The notes under the pieces are model-generated. The model was given only the letters and a program-made list of their open reading frames with translations. It was not told where the DNA came from and did not search any database. A stretch of DNA of 64,000 nt from XYD2-FULL-39-9 sp964561035 (lineage in GTDB: Bacteria > Patescibacteriota > Patescibacteriia > Magasanikbacterales > GWA2-37-8): the NCBI GenBank assembly GCA_964561035.1, contig CAZLNR010000001.1, positions 62,001-126,000 of the forward strand. The letters run 5' to 3'. The number at the start of each line of letters is the position of its first letter. The first letter of the stretch is position 1. The position numbers were made by a program, and so were the translations under genes. Positions 41,052-48,750 of this stretch are shown one piece after another.

Positions 41052-41080
41052 TTGTTTGTTTTTAGTTTCTTCTATATACT
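41052..41080 (+). promoter_or_regulatory. Promoter of the large membrane-protein gene
   Basis: TTGTTT, 17-bp spacer, TATACT. The start near 41087 gives a leader of about 14 bases. Confidence 0.72.
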
Positions 41081-41100
41081 TAAGATAGTTGCTGTGTTTT

Positions 41101-43218
41101 ATGCTGATAGTTATTTTGTTAATTTATCTCTTTATATTTGGACAGCTCGCCACTCTGCTGCTTAGGCGGTTTTTTGGTTTTACTAAAAATTTTTCTACTT
41201 TAATACTAGGTATGTTTTTGGTAGGTATAACAGCCAGCTGGCTTGGAGGGTTGGCCTTGATTTTTTTCACCTGGCAGCCGGTTACATTTGCCAGTGTGCT
41301 TGTGCTTAATGGGTTGTTGTATGTTCCGGCTTTGCGTTATAAAAAAAATAGTTATAGCCAGGATAGTAGTGTCGCGCAACCTGATAATGCTATGAGGGTG
41401 GATGTATGGACTGTGCTTGGTGTTGTTGTGTTTTTCGCATGTTTAGTTTATGGGTTTATTCTGCTTTCGCAATCTCGTTCTGGCGATGCAATTTTGACTC
41501 CATGGCAAACCATATCGCCGTTTTATATATATGTTTTTTTTGTTGCCACTTTCACTCTTGGGCTGCTTATTTTTTCCTCGTTAAAAACAAAAACAATTCT
41601 GCTATTTTTAATTTTACAAACATTTTTACTGCACAGCTATTTGCCAATGTCGCATAAGTTTATCTATGGTGCAGATGGCTGGCGACATATCGCTAACGAG
41701 CAAAGATTTTTAGAAGGCAAAAAGTTTTTGCAGCCGCAGCTTGCTGGTGTAAGCGAACACAGTTCGTCGATAATGGAAAATTTTCAATCAAAAATAGGAC
41801 AGCTGTCCTATGGAAATTTTTGGGCAGCCAATATTATGTTGGCGCAAATTTTTAAAACCGACTTGATTACGATAACTAAATGGTTTTTGCCGGTTCTTTG
41901 GTCGCTTGTATTTCCGCTGCTGCTGTTTGAGCTTGGTTTGTTGTTCGGATGGGGTGATAAAAAATCATTGTTTTTTTCTTGGCTTGGCCTATTGCCATTT
42001 GCCTGGCATGCTGCCGGTTCATTTTCACTGCCAGTTAATTTTGGGTTTTTAATATGGTTATTTTTCTTATTGCTTTTACTCAAGCGATTAACAATTCCAA
42101 AATCAGGGCAAATGCTGTTGTTGGTTATAGCGGGTCTAAGTTTTGCGTTTGGATATAGTTTATTCTTTGTATTATTTGGTTTAGCATTTTTAACAGGGGA
42201 GTTTTTGCTTGTTCCGTTCAGGTTATCACAGAGAATCAAAAAAATTATCGCTGCTTGTGTAGTCGCTTTTGCTATTCCCGGACTAGAATTATTGGCAGGA
42301 TATAGTCAGGCCACAATTCAAGTTGGCTGGCTTGGTCAGATTAAGCAGTTGATAGGAAATTTGCTTGGCGTATATTTTGCCAGCGGTCCTCGGCCGCACG
42401 ACATTTCAACTGGTAATATTATACTAAACCAAACTCCGGCTGCGGCATTTGTCTTCAATATATTTGTGGATTGGCGCTGGTGGCTGGTTGGTTTCATGCT
42501 TTGTTTTTTTGGATTTGTTATATATGGGCAAATTAAAGCTTGGCACCAAGACAGGCTAGCGGTGCAGTGGATGTCGGTTTTTTCTACAGGTATATTTATA
42601 GGATATATAATTTCAAATTATTTTTTATCAGGCTCGCATATTTTGGCTCGGCGATTAGACGGGGTAGTTGCACTGATTTTAATAAGTCTTTTTTCATATG
42701 GCATATTTGAATGCTGGAAAAAAATTCAGTTGCTATTTTTAAAAAATGGCGCAAAACATCCTCAGTTAAAATTAACGTTTGTGATAATAGCGGTTATGTT
42801 GCTTGCGGCGTTTACGACTGCTTCTTACAGCATTGGTCCGGATACAGAAACCGTAAGCGCTCAAGAGTACGACGCGATGCAAGAAATTTGGATTCAAAGC
42901 GCGTTGTACGAGCCTCGGCATTTTTGCGTACTTGCCAATACGTACCCGCTGCTGGCGCTGGAGGCAATTTCTTCCAAGGAAGTAATTGGCGGTAATTTTC
43001 CTATAGATGCAAACTTTGGGCAGTCAGAATTAATTAAATTATATGGTTTGATGCAAAATAATGACGCATTAACCGATCTACAGGATGTGTCGTTGCTGGA
43101 AAGTTTTACAGACGGATGTTGGTATGTAGAAGCCGGTCAAGTAAATGCGGTAGAGAAGATAAATTATTTTAATAAGTTTTATCCACAAATGAAAACTTTT
43201 TTTCTTAAATCCAAATAA
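41101..43218 (+). CDS. Large polytopic membrane protein, possibly GT-C-like
   Basis: 705 aa from ATG 41101. More than ten hydrophobic segments span residues 1-580, and a soluble C-terminal domain (about 585-705) starts with TVSAQEYDAMQEIW. The loop YGADGWRHIANEQRFLEGK, after the first membrane block, sits where GT-C glycosyltransferases carry an acidic catalytic loop, but no definite family motif is seen. Predicted to be an integral membrane protein with an extracytoplasmic domain. Followed 1 base later by the HIT gene. Confidence 0.7.
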   Translation: MLIVILLIYLFIFGQLATLLLRRFFGFTKNFSTLILGMFLVGITASWLGGLALIFFTWQPVTFASVLVLNGLLYVPALRYKKNSYSQDSSVAQPDNAMRVDVWTVLGVVVFFACLVYGFILLSQSRSGDAILTPWQTISPFYIYVFFVATFTLGLLIFSSLKTKTILLFLILQTFLLHSYLPMSHKFIYGADGWRHIANEQRFLEGKKFLQPQLAGVSEHSSSIMENFQSKIGQLSYGNFWAANIMLAQIFKTDLITITKWFLPVLWSLVFPLLLFELGLLFGWGDKKSLFFSWLGLLPFAWHAAGSFSLPVNFGFLIWLFFLLLLLKRLTIPKSGQMLLLVIAGLSFAFGYSLFFVLFGLAFLTGEFLLVPFRLSQRIKKIIAACVVAFAIPGLELLAGYSQATIQVGWLGQIKQLIGNLLGVYFASGPRPHDISTGNIILNQTPAAAFVFNIFVDWRWWLVGFMLCFFGFVIYGQIKAWHQDRLAVQWMSVFSTGIFIGYIISNYFLSGSHILARRLDGVVALILISLFSYGIFECWKKIQLLFLKNGAKHPQLKLTFVIIAVMLLAAFTTASYSIGPDTETVSAQEYDAMQEIWIQSALYEPRHFCVLANTYPLLALEAISSKEVIGGNFPIDANFGQSELIKLYGLMQNNDALTDLQDVSLLESFTDGCWYVEAGQVNAVEKINYFNKFYPQMKTFFLKSK

Positions 43219-43219
43219 T

Positions 43220-43633
43220 ATGCAAGACTGCTTATTTTGTAAAATCGTTGCGGGAGAAATTCCAAATTATACCGTATACGAAGATGAAAATGTGCTGGCG
43301 TTTCTAGATATTTTTCCATGCGCTAAAGGACATACGGTAGTTGTGCCAAAAAAACACTGCGCGTCTTTGTGGGATATTTCCACAGAAGATTTTATGCGCG
43401 TGGCGGCTGGCGTGCAAACTGCCGCTGGCAAAGTCCGTTCAGCTATCAATCCGGACGCTATGAATATTGGTATTAATAATGGGGCTGCAGCGGGTCAGGC
43501 CGTAGCTCATATGCATTGGCATATTATTCCGCGTTGGGAAAAAGATGGGGGAGGTAGTATGCATTCCATTGTGCGCAGTCATGGCGCAGATGCAGATCCA
43601 AAGCAAGTGGCGCAATTGTTCTCACAATCATAA
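43220..43633 (+). CDS. HIT-family hydrolase
   Basis: 137 aa. It starts CLFCKIVAGEIPNY, with KGHTVVVPKKH and the histidine triad AHMHWHIIPRW (H-x-H-x-H). HIT enzymes hydrolyse AMP-linked or dinucleotide substrates such as adenosine phosphoramidates. It begins 1 base after the membrane protein and precedes a NUDIX gene by 5 bases, suggesting a small nucleotide-housekeeping pair. Confidence 0.95.
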   Translation: MQDCLFCKIVAGEIPNYTVYEDENVLAFLDIFPCAKGHTVVVPKKHCASLWDISTEDFMRVAAGVQTAAGKVRSAINPDAMNIGINNGAAAGQAVAHMHWHIIPRWEKDGGGSMHSIVRSHGADADPKQVAQLFSQS

Positions 43634-43638
43634 TATAT

Positions 43639-44172
43639 ATGCGCAAAACTTCTTCGGAAATTATTCACAAAAATCAATGGTGGGAATATAAAAAAGACCA
43701 GATAATTAGGCCGGATGGTTCATCGGGCGAGTATTATTATATAGAAACTGCTGGCAATGCATTGGTGGTGCCGGTTTTGGATGATGGTAGGTTGGTATTG
43801 GTGCGTCAGCATCGATACTTGTCGGATCGGCATAGTGTAGAATTTCCTGGCGGTGGCATTGGCCCGGGAGAAACACCTTCTGAGGGCGCATTGCGTGAGT
43901 TGCGCGAAGAAACCGGCTATACCGCAGATAATCTTATTAAAGTTGGATGTTTTGAACCCGATATTGGTGTAGTCAAAGATGAATCGCACGTGTTTATCGC
44001 TCACGATCTGTCGTTAGTGGCACAGCCGGTTGTAAATGCGTACGAGCAAACCGAAGTGTTGGTGCGTCGTGTTGATGAGTTTGAGGAAATGATAAAGCGC
44101 GGTGATATTTGGGATGGTCAGGTTTTAGCTGTGTGGGCATTGGTTCGTGATATGTTGCGCAATCACGCGTAA
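43639..44172 (+). CDS. NUDIX hydrolase, ADP-ribose pyrophosphatase-like
   Basis: 177 aa. The Nudix box is complete: GGGIGPGETPSEGALRELRE followed by ETGY. Upstream strands (NALVVPVLDDGRLVLVRQHR) and the downstream FEPDIGVVKDESHVFIA fit the ADP-ribose/NDP-sugar pyrophosphatase subgroup. Substrate is inferred. It ends in front of a promoter for the next gene. Confidence 0.93.
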   Translation: MRKTSSEIIHKNQWWEYKKDQIIRPDGSSGEYYYIETAGNALVVPVLDDGRLVLVRQHRYLSDRHSVEFPGGGIGPGETPSEGALRELREETGYTADNLIKVGCFEPDIGVVKDESHVFIAHDLSLVAQPVVNAYEQTEVLVRRVDEFEEMIKRGDIWDGQVLAVWALVRDMLRNHA

Positions 44173-44185
44173 TCATTTCGGTTCG

Positions 44186-44215
44186 TTGTACTGTATGCTG
44201 CGGGTATGTTATACT
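44186..44215 (+). promoter_or_regulatory. Promoter of the HerA/TraG-like gene
   Basis: TTGTAC, 18-bp spacer ending in TGT (extended -10), TATACT. The start near 44222 leaves a leader of about 16 bases. Confidence 0.75.
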
Positions 44216-44237
44216 GTAGCAGTAAGATATTTTTTGT

Positions 44238-46319
44238 ATGAGCAATCATGATTCACATGATGCTGGTCATGGCAGTAGCGACCATCATGATGAGAATAAA
44301 GCCAAAACTGAAAACATAGCGGGTAATTCTGATATTAATTTTTTTGCGTCCACCAATTTTCGCAATAGCAACCGTAAATTCGGCATAAAACTGGATGATC
44401 GCCGCCGCCATATGTATGTGGTAGGTAAGACTGGTATGGGCAAGACAACGCTTTTGGAAAACATGGTGCTTAACGATATTTATGCCGGACATGGGGTGGG
44501 CGTGGTAGATCCGCACGGCGACTTTGCTGAAAAGATAATTGATTACATTCCACCGCATCGCATAAATGATGTTGTGTATTTTAATCCGGCGGACATGGAA
44601 TTTCCGATTGGCTTTAATATTTTAGAAACCATTGATCCGCGCTATCGCCATTTGGTTGCGGCAGGCCTAATGGGTGTATTTAAAAAAATATGGCCGGATG
44701 TGTGGAGTTCGCGCATGGAATACATTTTAAACAATACATTACTAGCGCTTATAGAATATCCAAACACCACGCTTCTCGGTATTAACCGGTTGTTGGCGGA
44801 TGAAACATATCGTAAGCGAGTGGTGCGCAACTTAAAAGATCCAGTCATTCGTTCTTTCTGGGAAACAGAATTTGCCGGATATAACGATCGTTATAAGCAA
44901 GAAGCAGTGGCGCCGCTGCAAAATAAAATCGGTCAATTTTTATCTGCATCAGTTATTCGCAATATTGTGGCGCAGGTTCGCTCGCGCATCAATATCCGCG
45001 AGATAATGGATAGCCGAAAGATTTTTATCATGAATCTTTCCAAAGGTAGAATTGGTGAAGATAATTCTCGTTTGCTGGGCGGCATGTTGATTACCAAAAT
45101 TCAGCTGGCAGCCATGGAACGCGTTGATACTGCCGAAAAAGACCGTAAAGATTTCTTTTTGTATGTAGATGAATTTCAAAACTTTGCCACAGAAAGTTTT
45201 TCAAACATTTTGTCCGAAGCCCGCAAATATCGCCTAGATCTCATTATGGCGCACCAGTACATGGAGCAGCTCGACGAGAATGTTTTGGCAGCGGTAATCG
45301 GTAACGTCGGTACGCTGGTAACATTTAGAGTCGGTTCTACTGATGCGGAAATTTTGGCAAAAGAATTCGCGCCAACTTTTGTGGAAACCGATCTGGTCAA
45401 TCTTACTAAATTTCAAATTTATCTCAAGCTCATGATTGATGGCGTGGCTTCACAGCCATTTTCTGCCAATACCTTGTCTCCGATCAATTTATCTACGGGC
45501 AGCTTTGATAAAGTGGTGCGCGTCTCTCGTGAAAGATATGCAACTAACCGCGCCAACATTGAAGATAAAATTATTCGCTGGACAGGCATGGATGCTGGTG
45601 CGTCGGATGGATCTGGTGATGACGATGAAGGTGGAGGAAGCGCTGAAGATATTGATGTTGCGCCAGAAAAGAAAATAAAAAAAGATGATGATGAAGAATA
45701 TACAGAAGATGAAGAGGGGATGCCGGTCAAAATTTTTACGCCAGAAAAAAAACCGGCTCAAGATAAACAAAATCAAAATAATTCAAAACCATTTGGAGAT
45801 AAAAATAAAAAGCCTGCTGCAAAAACGCCGGGTCAACAACCGCAACCTGCTCAAAAGAAGCCGGAAGAAAGAAGAGGCCAGCAGTCCGCGCCAAAACCAG
45901 TAGGTGATAAAAATAAATCAAATCAACACCATAATAATCAAAATCAAAAAAAGAAACCTGATCTTGGGCAAGGCAGTCCGATTTTGTTGGTAGATGCCGA
46001 ACAAAAAGGCATCAGTCTGTCACAAGCAATGCAGACAAATAAGCAGACTGTAAAAAAAGAGCTGCCTGATATATCTAGCGAAGAAACTTCCAATACCGCT
46101 ATTTCCGAACCGCAAATTACGCCAGCCAAACCAGAAGAAGAGCCTATAGCCCCAAAACAGGAGATGCAGCCCGATTTTGCTAAAGAATCCTCCCCGCACC
46201 CAGTGTTGGAGTCTAAAGGTTATGATCCGATAAGACCAGATAATAAAGCTGTATCTTCGCCTCAAACAGGCGTTATTTCAGGCAAAATTCCACCTCATAC
46301 TACTGTGAAGCTAGACTAG
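44238..46319 (+). CDS. HerA/TraG/VirB4-like AAA+ ATPase with a long disordered tail
   Basis: 693 aa. A His/Asp-rich N-terminus precedes an ATPase with Walker A VVGKTGMGKTTLLENM, the conserved GVGVVDPHGDFAE, Walker B FFLYVDEFQNF and the TraG/TraM-recognition-like RKYRLDLIMAHQYMEQL. Residues from about 450 are low-complexity: an acidic run, then Lys/Gln/Pro/Asn-rich sequence. No conjugation genes are near. Similar proteins occur in CPR genomes and may act in DNA transfer or uptake, or pilus-related export; this is inference. Confidence 0.85.
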   Translation: MSNHDSHDAGHGSSDHHDENKAKTENIAGNSDINFFASTNFRNSNRKFGIKLDDRRRHMYVVGKTGMGKTTLLENMVLNDIYAGHGVGVVDPHGDFAEKIIDYIPPHRINDVVYFNPADMEFPIGFNILETIDPRYRHLVAAGLMGVFKKIWPDVWSSRMEYILNNTLLALIEYPNTTLLGINRLLADETYRKRVVRNLKDPVIRSFWETEFAGYNDRYKQEAVAPLQNKIGQFLSASVIRNIVAQVRSRINIREIMDSRKIFIMNLSKGRIGEDNSRLLGGMLITKIQLAAMERVDTAEKDRKDFFLYVDEFQNFATESFSNILSEARKYRLDLIMAHQYMEQLDENVLAAVIGNVGTLVTFRVGSTDAEILAKEFAPTFVETDLVNLTKFQIYLKLMIDGVASQPFSANTLSPINLSTGSFDKVVRVSRERYATNRANIEDKIIRWTGMDAGASDGSGDDDEGGGSAEDIDVAPEKKIKKDDDEEYTEDEEGMPVKIFTPEKKPAQDKQNQNNSKPFGDKNKKPAAKTPGQQPQPAQKKPEERRGQQSAPKPVGDKNKSNQHHNNQNQKKKPDLGQGSPILLVDAEQKGISLSQAMQTNKQTVKKELPDISSEETSNTAISEPQITPAKPEEEPIAPKQEMQPDFAKESSPHPVLESKGYDPIRPDNKAVSSPQTGVISGKIPPHTTVKLD

Positions 46320-46366
46320 GGTTTTATCTTTTTGGAATACCCAGCATGTAACTATAGGTAGGCTGT

Positions 46367-46395
46367 TTGACAAGTACCTCATTTTGTGGTATAAT
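46367..46395 (+). promoter_or_regulatory. Consensus promoter of the zinc-ribbon gene
   Basis: Perfect TTGACA, 17-bp spacer ending TGG (extended -10), perfect TATAAT: the strongest promoter in the window. The start near 46402 gives a leader of about 86 bases. Confidence 0.93.
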
Positions 46396-46421
46396 GTGTT
46401 CATAAAAATTGGGCAACAACA

Positions 46422-46471
46422 GTTCCCAAAATAGGTCGACATAAATCAATCTCAAAAACCATTTTGGGAAC
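46422..46471 (+). promoter_or_regulatory. Leader hairpin upstream of the zinc-ribbon gene
   Basis: GTTCCCAAAAT (46422-46432) and ATTTTGGGAAC (46461-46471) are perfect complements separated by 28 bases, placed in the untranslated leader 16 bases before the ATG. No U-tract follows, so it is not a terminator. It may stabilise the mRNA or control translation. Confidence 0.7.
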
Positions 46472-46487
46472 AAACAAGTACAAAACT

Positions 46488-46796
46488 ATGGCATTCGACG
46501 GAACAAGACAAATGTACAATGTGGATCTTACTTGCGCAAAATGCGGTAACCACATCTCACAATTGCCTTTCGAACCAAAAGGAGATCGCCCAGTTTATTG
46601 CTTTGACTGCAATAAAGCGTTTCGTCAAACTAGAGGTGACGATCGCGGTAGAGGTCCTCGCGCTCCAAGACAAATGTACAGCGTCAACGTAGCTTGTGCA
46701 GAATGTGGCACTCAGATCACGGAATTACCATTCCAACCATCTGGAGACAAGCCAGTATACTGCAAAAACTGCATGATGGCTCGCAGAAATTCCTAA
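46488..46796 (+). CDS. Tandem CxxC zinc-ribbon protein
   Basis: 102 aa from ATG 46488; a TTG upstream lies inside the leader hairpin and is rejected. Two near-identical modules, each RQMYNV/SV start, CAKCG or CAECG, a LPFEPKGDRPVYC or LPFQPSGDKPVYC core and a second CxxC (CFDC, CKNC), are joined by a basic Arg/Gly linker (RGDDRGRGPRAPR). Small CxxC-x(n)-CxxC proteins of this type are common in CPR genomes and of unknown role; RNA or DNA binding is plausible. The consensus promoter predicts high expression. Confidence 0.88.
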   Translation: MAFDGTRQMYNVDLTCAKCGNHISQLPFEPKGDRPVYCFDCNKAFRQTRGDDRGRGPRAPRQMYSVNVACAECGTQITELPFQPSGDKPVYCKNCMMARRNS

Positions 46797-46814
46797 TTAA
46801 GAATTTTAAACAAG

Positions 46815-46847
46815 ATACCGTCGGGAAACCGATGGTATTTTGTTTTT
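46815..46847 (+). terminator. Intrinsic terminator
   Basis: ATACCGTCGG-GAAA-CCGATGGTAT, a 10-bp stem with a GNRA loop followed by a T-rich tract, ends the zinc-ribbon transcript. Confidence 0.92.
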
Positions 46848-46857
46848 AAAATAAAAG

Positions 46858-46886
46858 TTGAATTTTTTGGTTAATTCTGATATGTT
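46858..46886 (+). promoter_or_regulatory. mnmA promoter, predicted leaderless
   Basis: TTGAAT, 17-bp spacer, TATGTT; the ATG at 46893 is 7 bases past the -10, exactly where transcription should start. Confidence 0.6.
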
Positions 46887-46892
46887 TCTGGT

Positions 46893-47981
46893 ATGAAAAA
46901 TAAAAATAATGCAAAAACTAAAGTTCTAGTCGCCATGAGCGGGGGAGTTGATTCTTCAGTGGCGGCAGCACTGCTTGTGTCCCAAGGTTATGATGTAACA
47001 GGCGTATTTGTTGTAAATTACGAAGAAGAAAACGAAGAAATGGTAAAATGCTGGACAGCAGATTATCAGGACGCGTTGCGGGTGGCGGCGCATCTTGATA
47101 TACCACTGGTTCGTTGGGATTTTAAAAAAGCATATAAAGCATCTGTGCTTGACTATATGTATGCCGAGTATCGAGCTGGCAGAACTCCGAATCCGGATGT
47201 ATTGTGTAATAAATTTGTAAAATTTGGCGCGTGGCTTGATAAGGCGCGTCAGCTCGGTTTTGATAAGTTGGCTACAGGTCACTATGCTCTATTAGGCGGA
47301 CAATTAGCAAAGTCAAAAAATAACACAATTAAATTATTGCAAGCTAAAGACGACAATAAAGATCAAACCTATTTTTTACATCAATTAAATCAAGATCAGC
47401 TTGCCCGCACATTGTTTCCGTTAGGAAATTACACTAAACCGCAGGTAAGAAAATTGGCTAAAAAATTTGGGTTGCCAACCGCGGAAAAAGAAGAAAGCAT
47501 GGGTATTTGTTTTGTGGGTGAAGTGCCGATGAAAGAATTTTTAGCAAAAGAAATAAAATCAAAAAAAGGCAATATTATATTGAGTAGCGGCGAAGTGCTG
47601 GGTCAGCATGATGGACTTCCGTTTTATACGATTGGGCAGCGAAGTTTGGCAGTAAAAACCAATGCTAACAAGCCATTGTTTGTGGTTGATAAGCGAGTTG
47701 ATACGAATGAGCTGGTTGTTGGTTATGAAGACGATCCGTTATTGTATAAAAAAGAATCTGGGATTTCCGATATGTATTGGGTTTCTGGTGTTGAGCCAAA
47801 ACTGCCGCTATCCTGCAAGATCAGGTTGCGTCATCGCCAGCCACTGCAAAACGCGACAGTAAATAAGAAAGATGGAAAAATAATTGTACAATTTTATAAA
47901 CCGCAGCGCGCAGTTACTCCTGGTCAATTTGCTGTTATGTATAAAAATGGCCAATGTTTGGGCGGGGGAACTGTCATTTAA
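46893..47981 (+). CDS. mnmA: tRNA-specific 2-thiouridylase MnmA
   Basis: 362 aa; thiolates U34 of tRNA-Lys/Glu/Gln. The PP-loop is VLVAMSGGVDSSVAAALL. The two catalytic cysteines are in NPDVLCNKFVKF and MGICFVGEV. The QTYFLHQL segment and C-terminal LRHRQPLQ and RAVTPGQFAVMY complete the family. Sulfur supply genes are not in the window. Confidence 0.96.
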   Translation: MKNKNNAKTKVLVAMSGGVDSSVAAALLVSQGYDVTGVFVVNYEEENEEMVKCWTADYQDALRVAAHLDIPLVRWDFKKAYKASVLDYMYAEYRAGRTPNPDVLCNKFVKFGAWLDKARQLGFDKLATGHYALLGGQLAKSKNNTIKLLQAKDDNKDQTYFLHQLNQDQLARTLFPLGNYTKPQVRKLAKKFGLPTAEKEESMGICFVGEVPMKEFLAKEIKSKKGNIILSSGEVLGQHDGLPFYTIGQRSLAVKTNANKPLFVVDKRVDTNELVVGYEDDPLLYKKESGISDMYWVSGVEPKLPLSCKIRLRHRQPLQNATVNKKDGKIIVQFYKPQRAVTPGQFAVMYKNGQCLGGGTVI

Positions 47982-48009
47982 AAAATCAAAAAATACCATC
48001 TGATTTTTC

Positions 48010-48038
48010 TTGAATTTTGTCAAGGACAGTGGTATGAT
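48010..48038 (+). promoter_or_regulatory. Promoter of the membrane protein at 48.06 kb
   Basis: TTGAAT, 17-bp spacer ending TGG, TATGAT. Followed by AGAGGAG and GAAGG stretches before the ATG, one of few purine-rich ribosome-site candidates here. Confidence 0.7.
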
Positions 48039-48060
48039 TTAAGAGGAGTAACTAGAAGGT

Positions 48061-48744
48061 ATGTTTTTATTAGGTTTTATTTATTTATTTTTACTTGGCA
48101 TTCCATTGGGGATTGTATTTTATCTGTACTCAAAATTTACAAAATTAGGGGTTTCTTTTTTTAATGCAATGGGATTTTCTTATATTATAGTAATAATTAT
48201 ATTTCCAGCATTATATTTATTTGCTCAGATTTTTTCAAATTTATATTTTAATAGTCCTCTAATTTTATTTTTTCCATTATTTGCTGTTATTTTTACTGTA
48301 TTTTTTTTGTATAAAGTTTTTAAAATTAAGTTATCACAGGTGGTTATTTTATTAGTGCTTGAAGCTATTACTGTCATCTTATATTTATATTTTGCTATAT
48401 ATACATCAAGTTTAGTCCTTAAAACATTCCATGGTGTACCACGATATTTTTGCATGTATGGCGAAGTTGATTCAAGAGGTGTCTGCAATCAGGATGGCCT
48501 AGCAGCTGCAGGGGATGGGGTGTTTGAGAGAGTTAATATTTTTCATCCCCAACATATAGATTTTAGCCTAACCCAAGGTAAGCTTTTGTTAGTTAAAAAT
48601 CCTTTTACAGGTAATTTAGAAGTTGTTAAGTTCGAAAGCAAAGAGCCTTATGGAGATAAGTTAAATGTAATTTCTGTGGATTCACTTGGGCGGACTTCTA
48701 CTGTTCAAATATATAGACAAGATATAAAAGGAGTAGATTATTAA
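48061..48744 (+). CDS. Membrane protein of unknown function
   Basis: 227 aa. Four closely spaced transmembrane helices (about residues 3-22, 36-58, 66-86 and 92-116) are followed by a soluble extracytoplasmic domain of about 100 residues with two cysteines (FCMYGEVDSRGVCNQDG) and a beta-rich end. Codon use is more A/T-rich than neighbours. It lies 6 bases before alaS, so alaS may depend on its promoter. No family recognised. Confidence 0.72.
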   Translation: MFLLGFIYLFLLGIPLGIVFYLYSKFTKLGVSFFNAMGFSYIIVIIIFPALYLFAQIFSNLYFNSPLILFFPLFAVIFTVFFLYKVFKIKLSQVVILLVLEAITVILYLYFAIYTSSLVLKTFHGVPRYFCMYGEVDSRGVCNQDGLAAAGDGVFERVNIFHPQHIDFSLTQGKLLLVKNPFTGNLEVVKFESKEPYGDKLNVISVDSLGRTSTVQIYRQDIKGVDY

Positions 48745-48750
48745 AATAAT

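Noticed and set aside
46464..46487. TTG start for the zinc-ribbon protein
   Set aside because: It falls inside the leader hairpin, and the ATG at 46488 matches the start of the repeat module.
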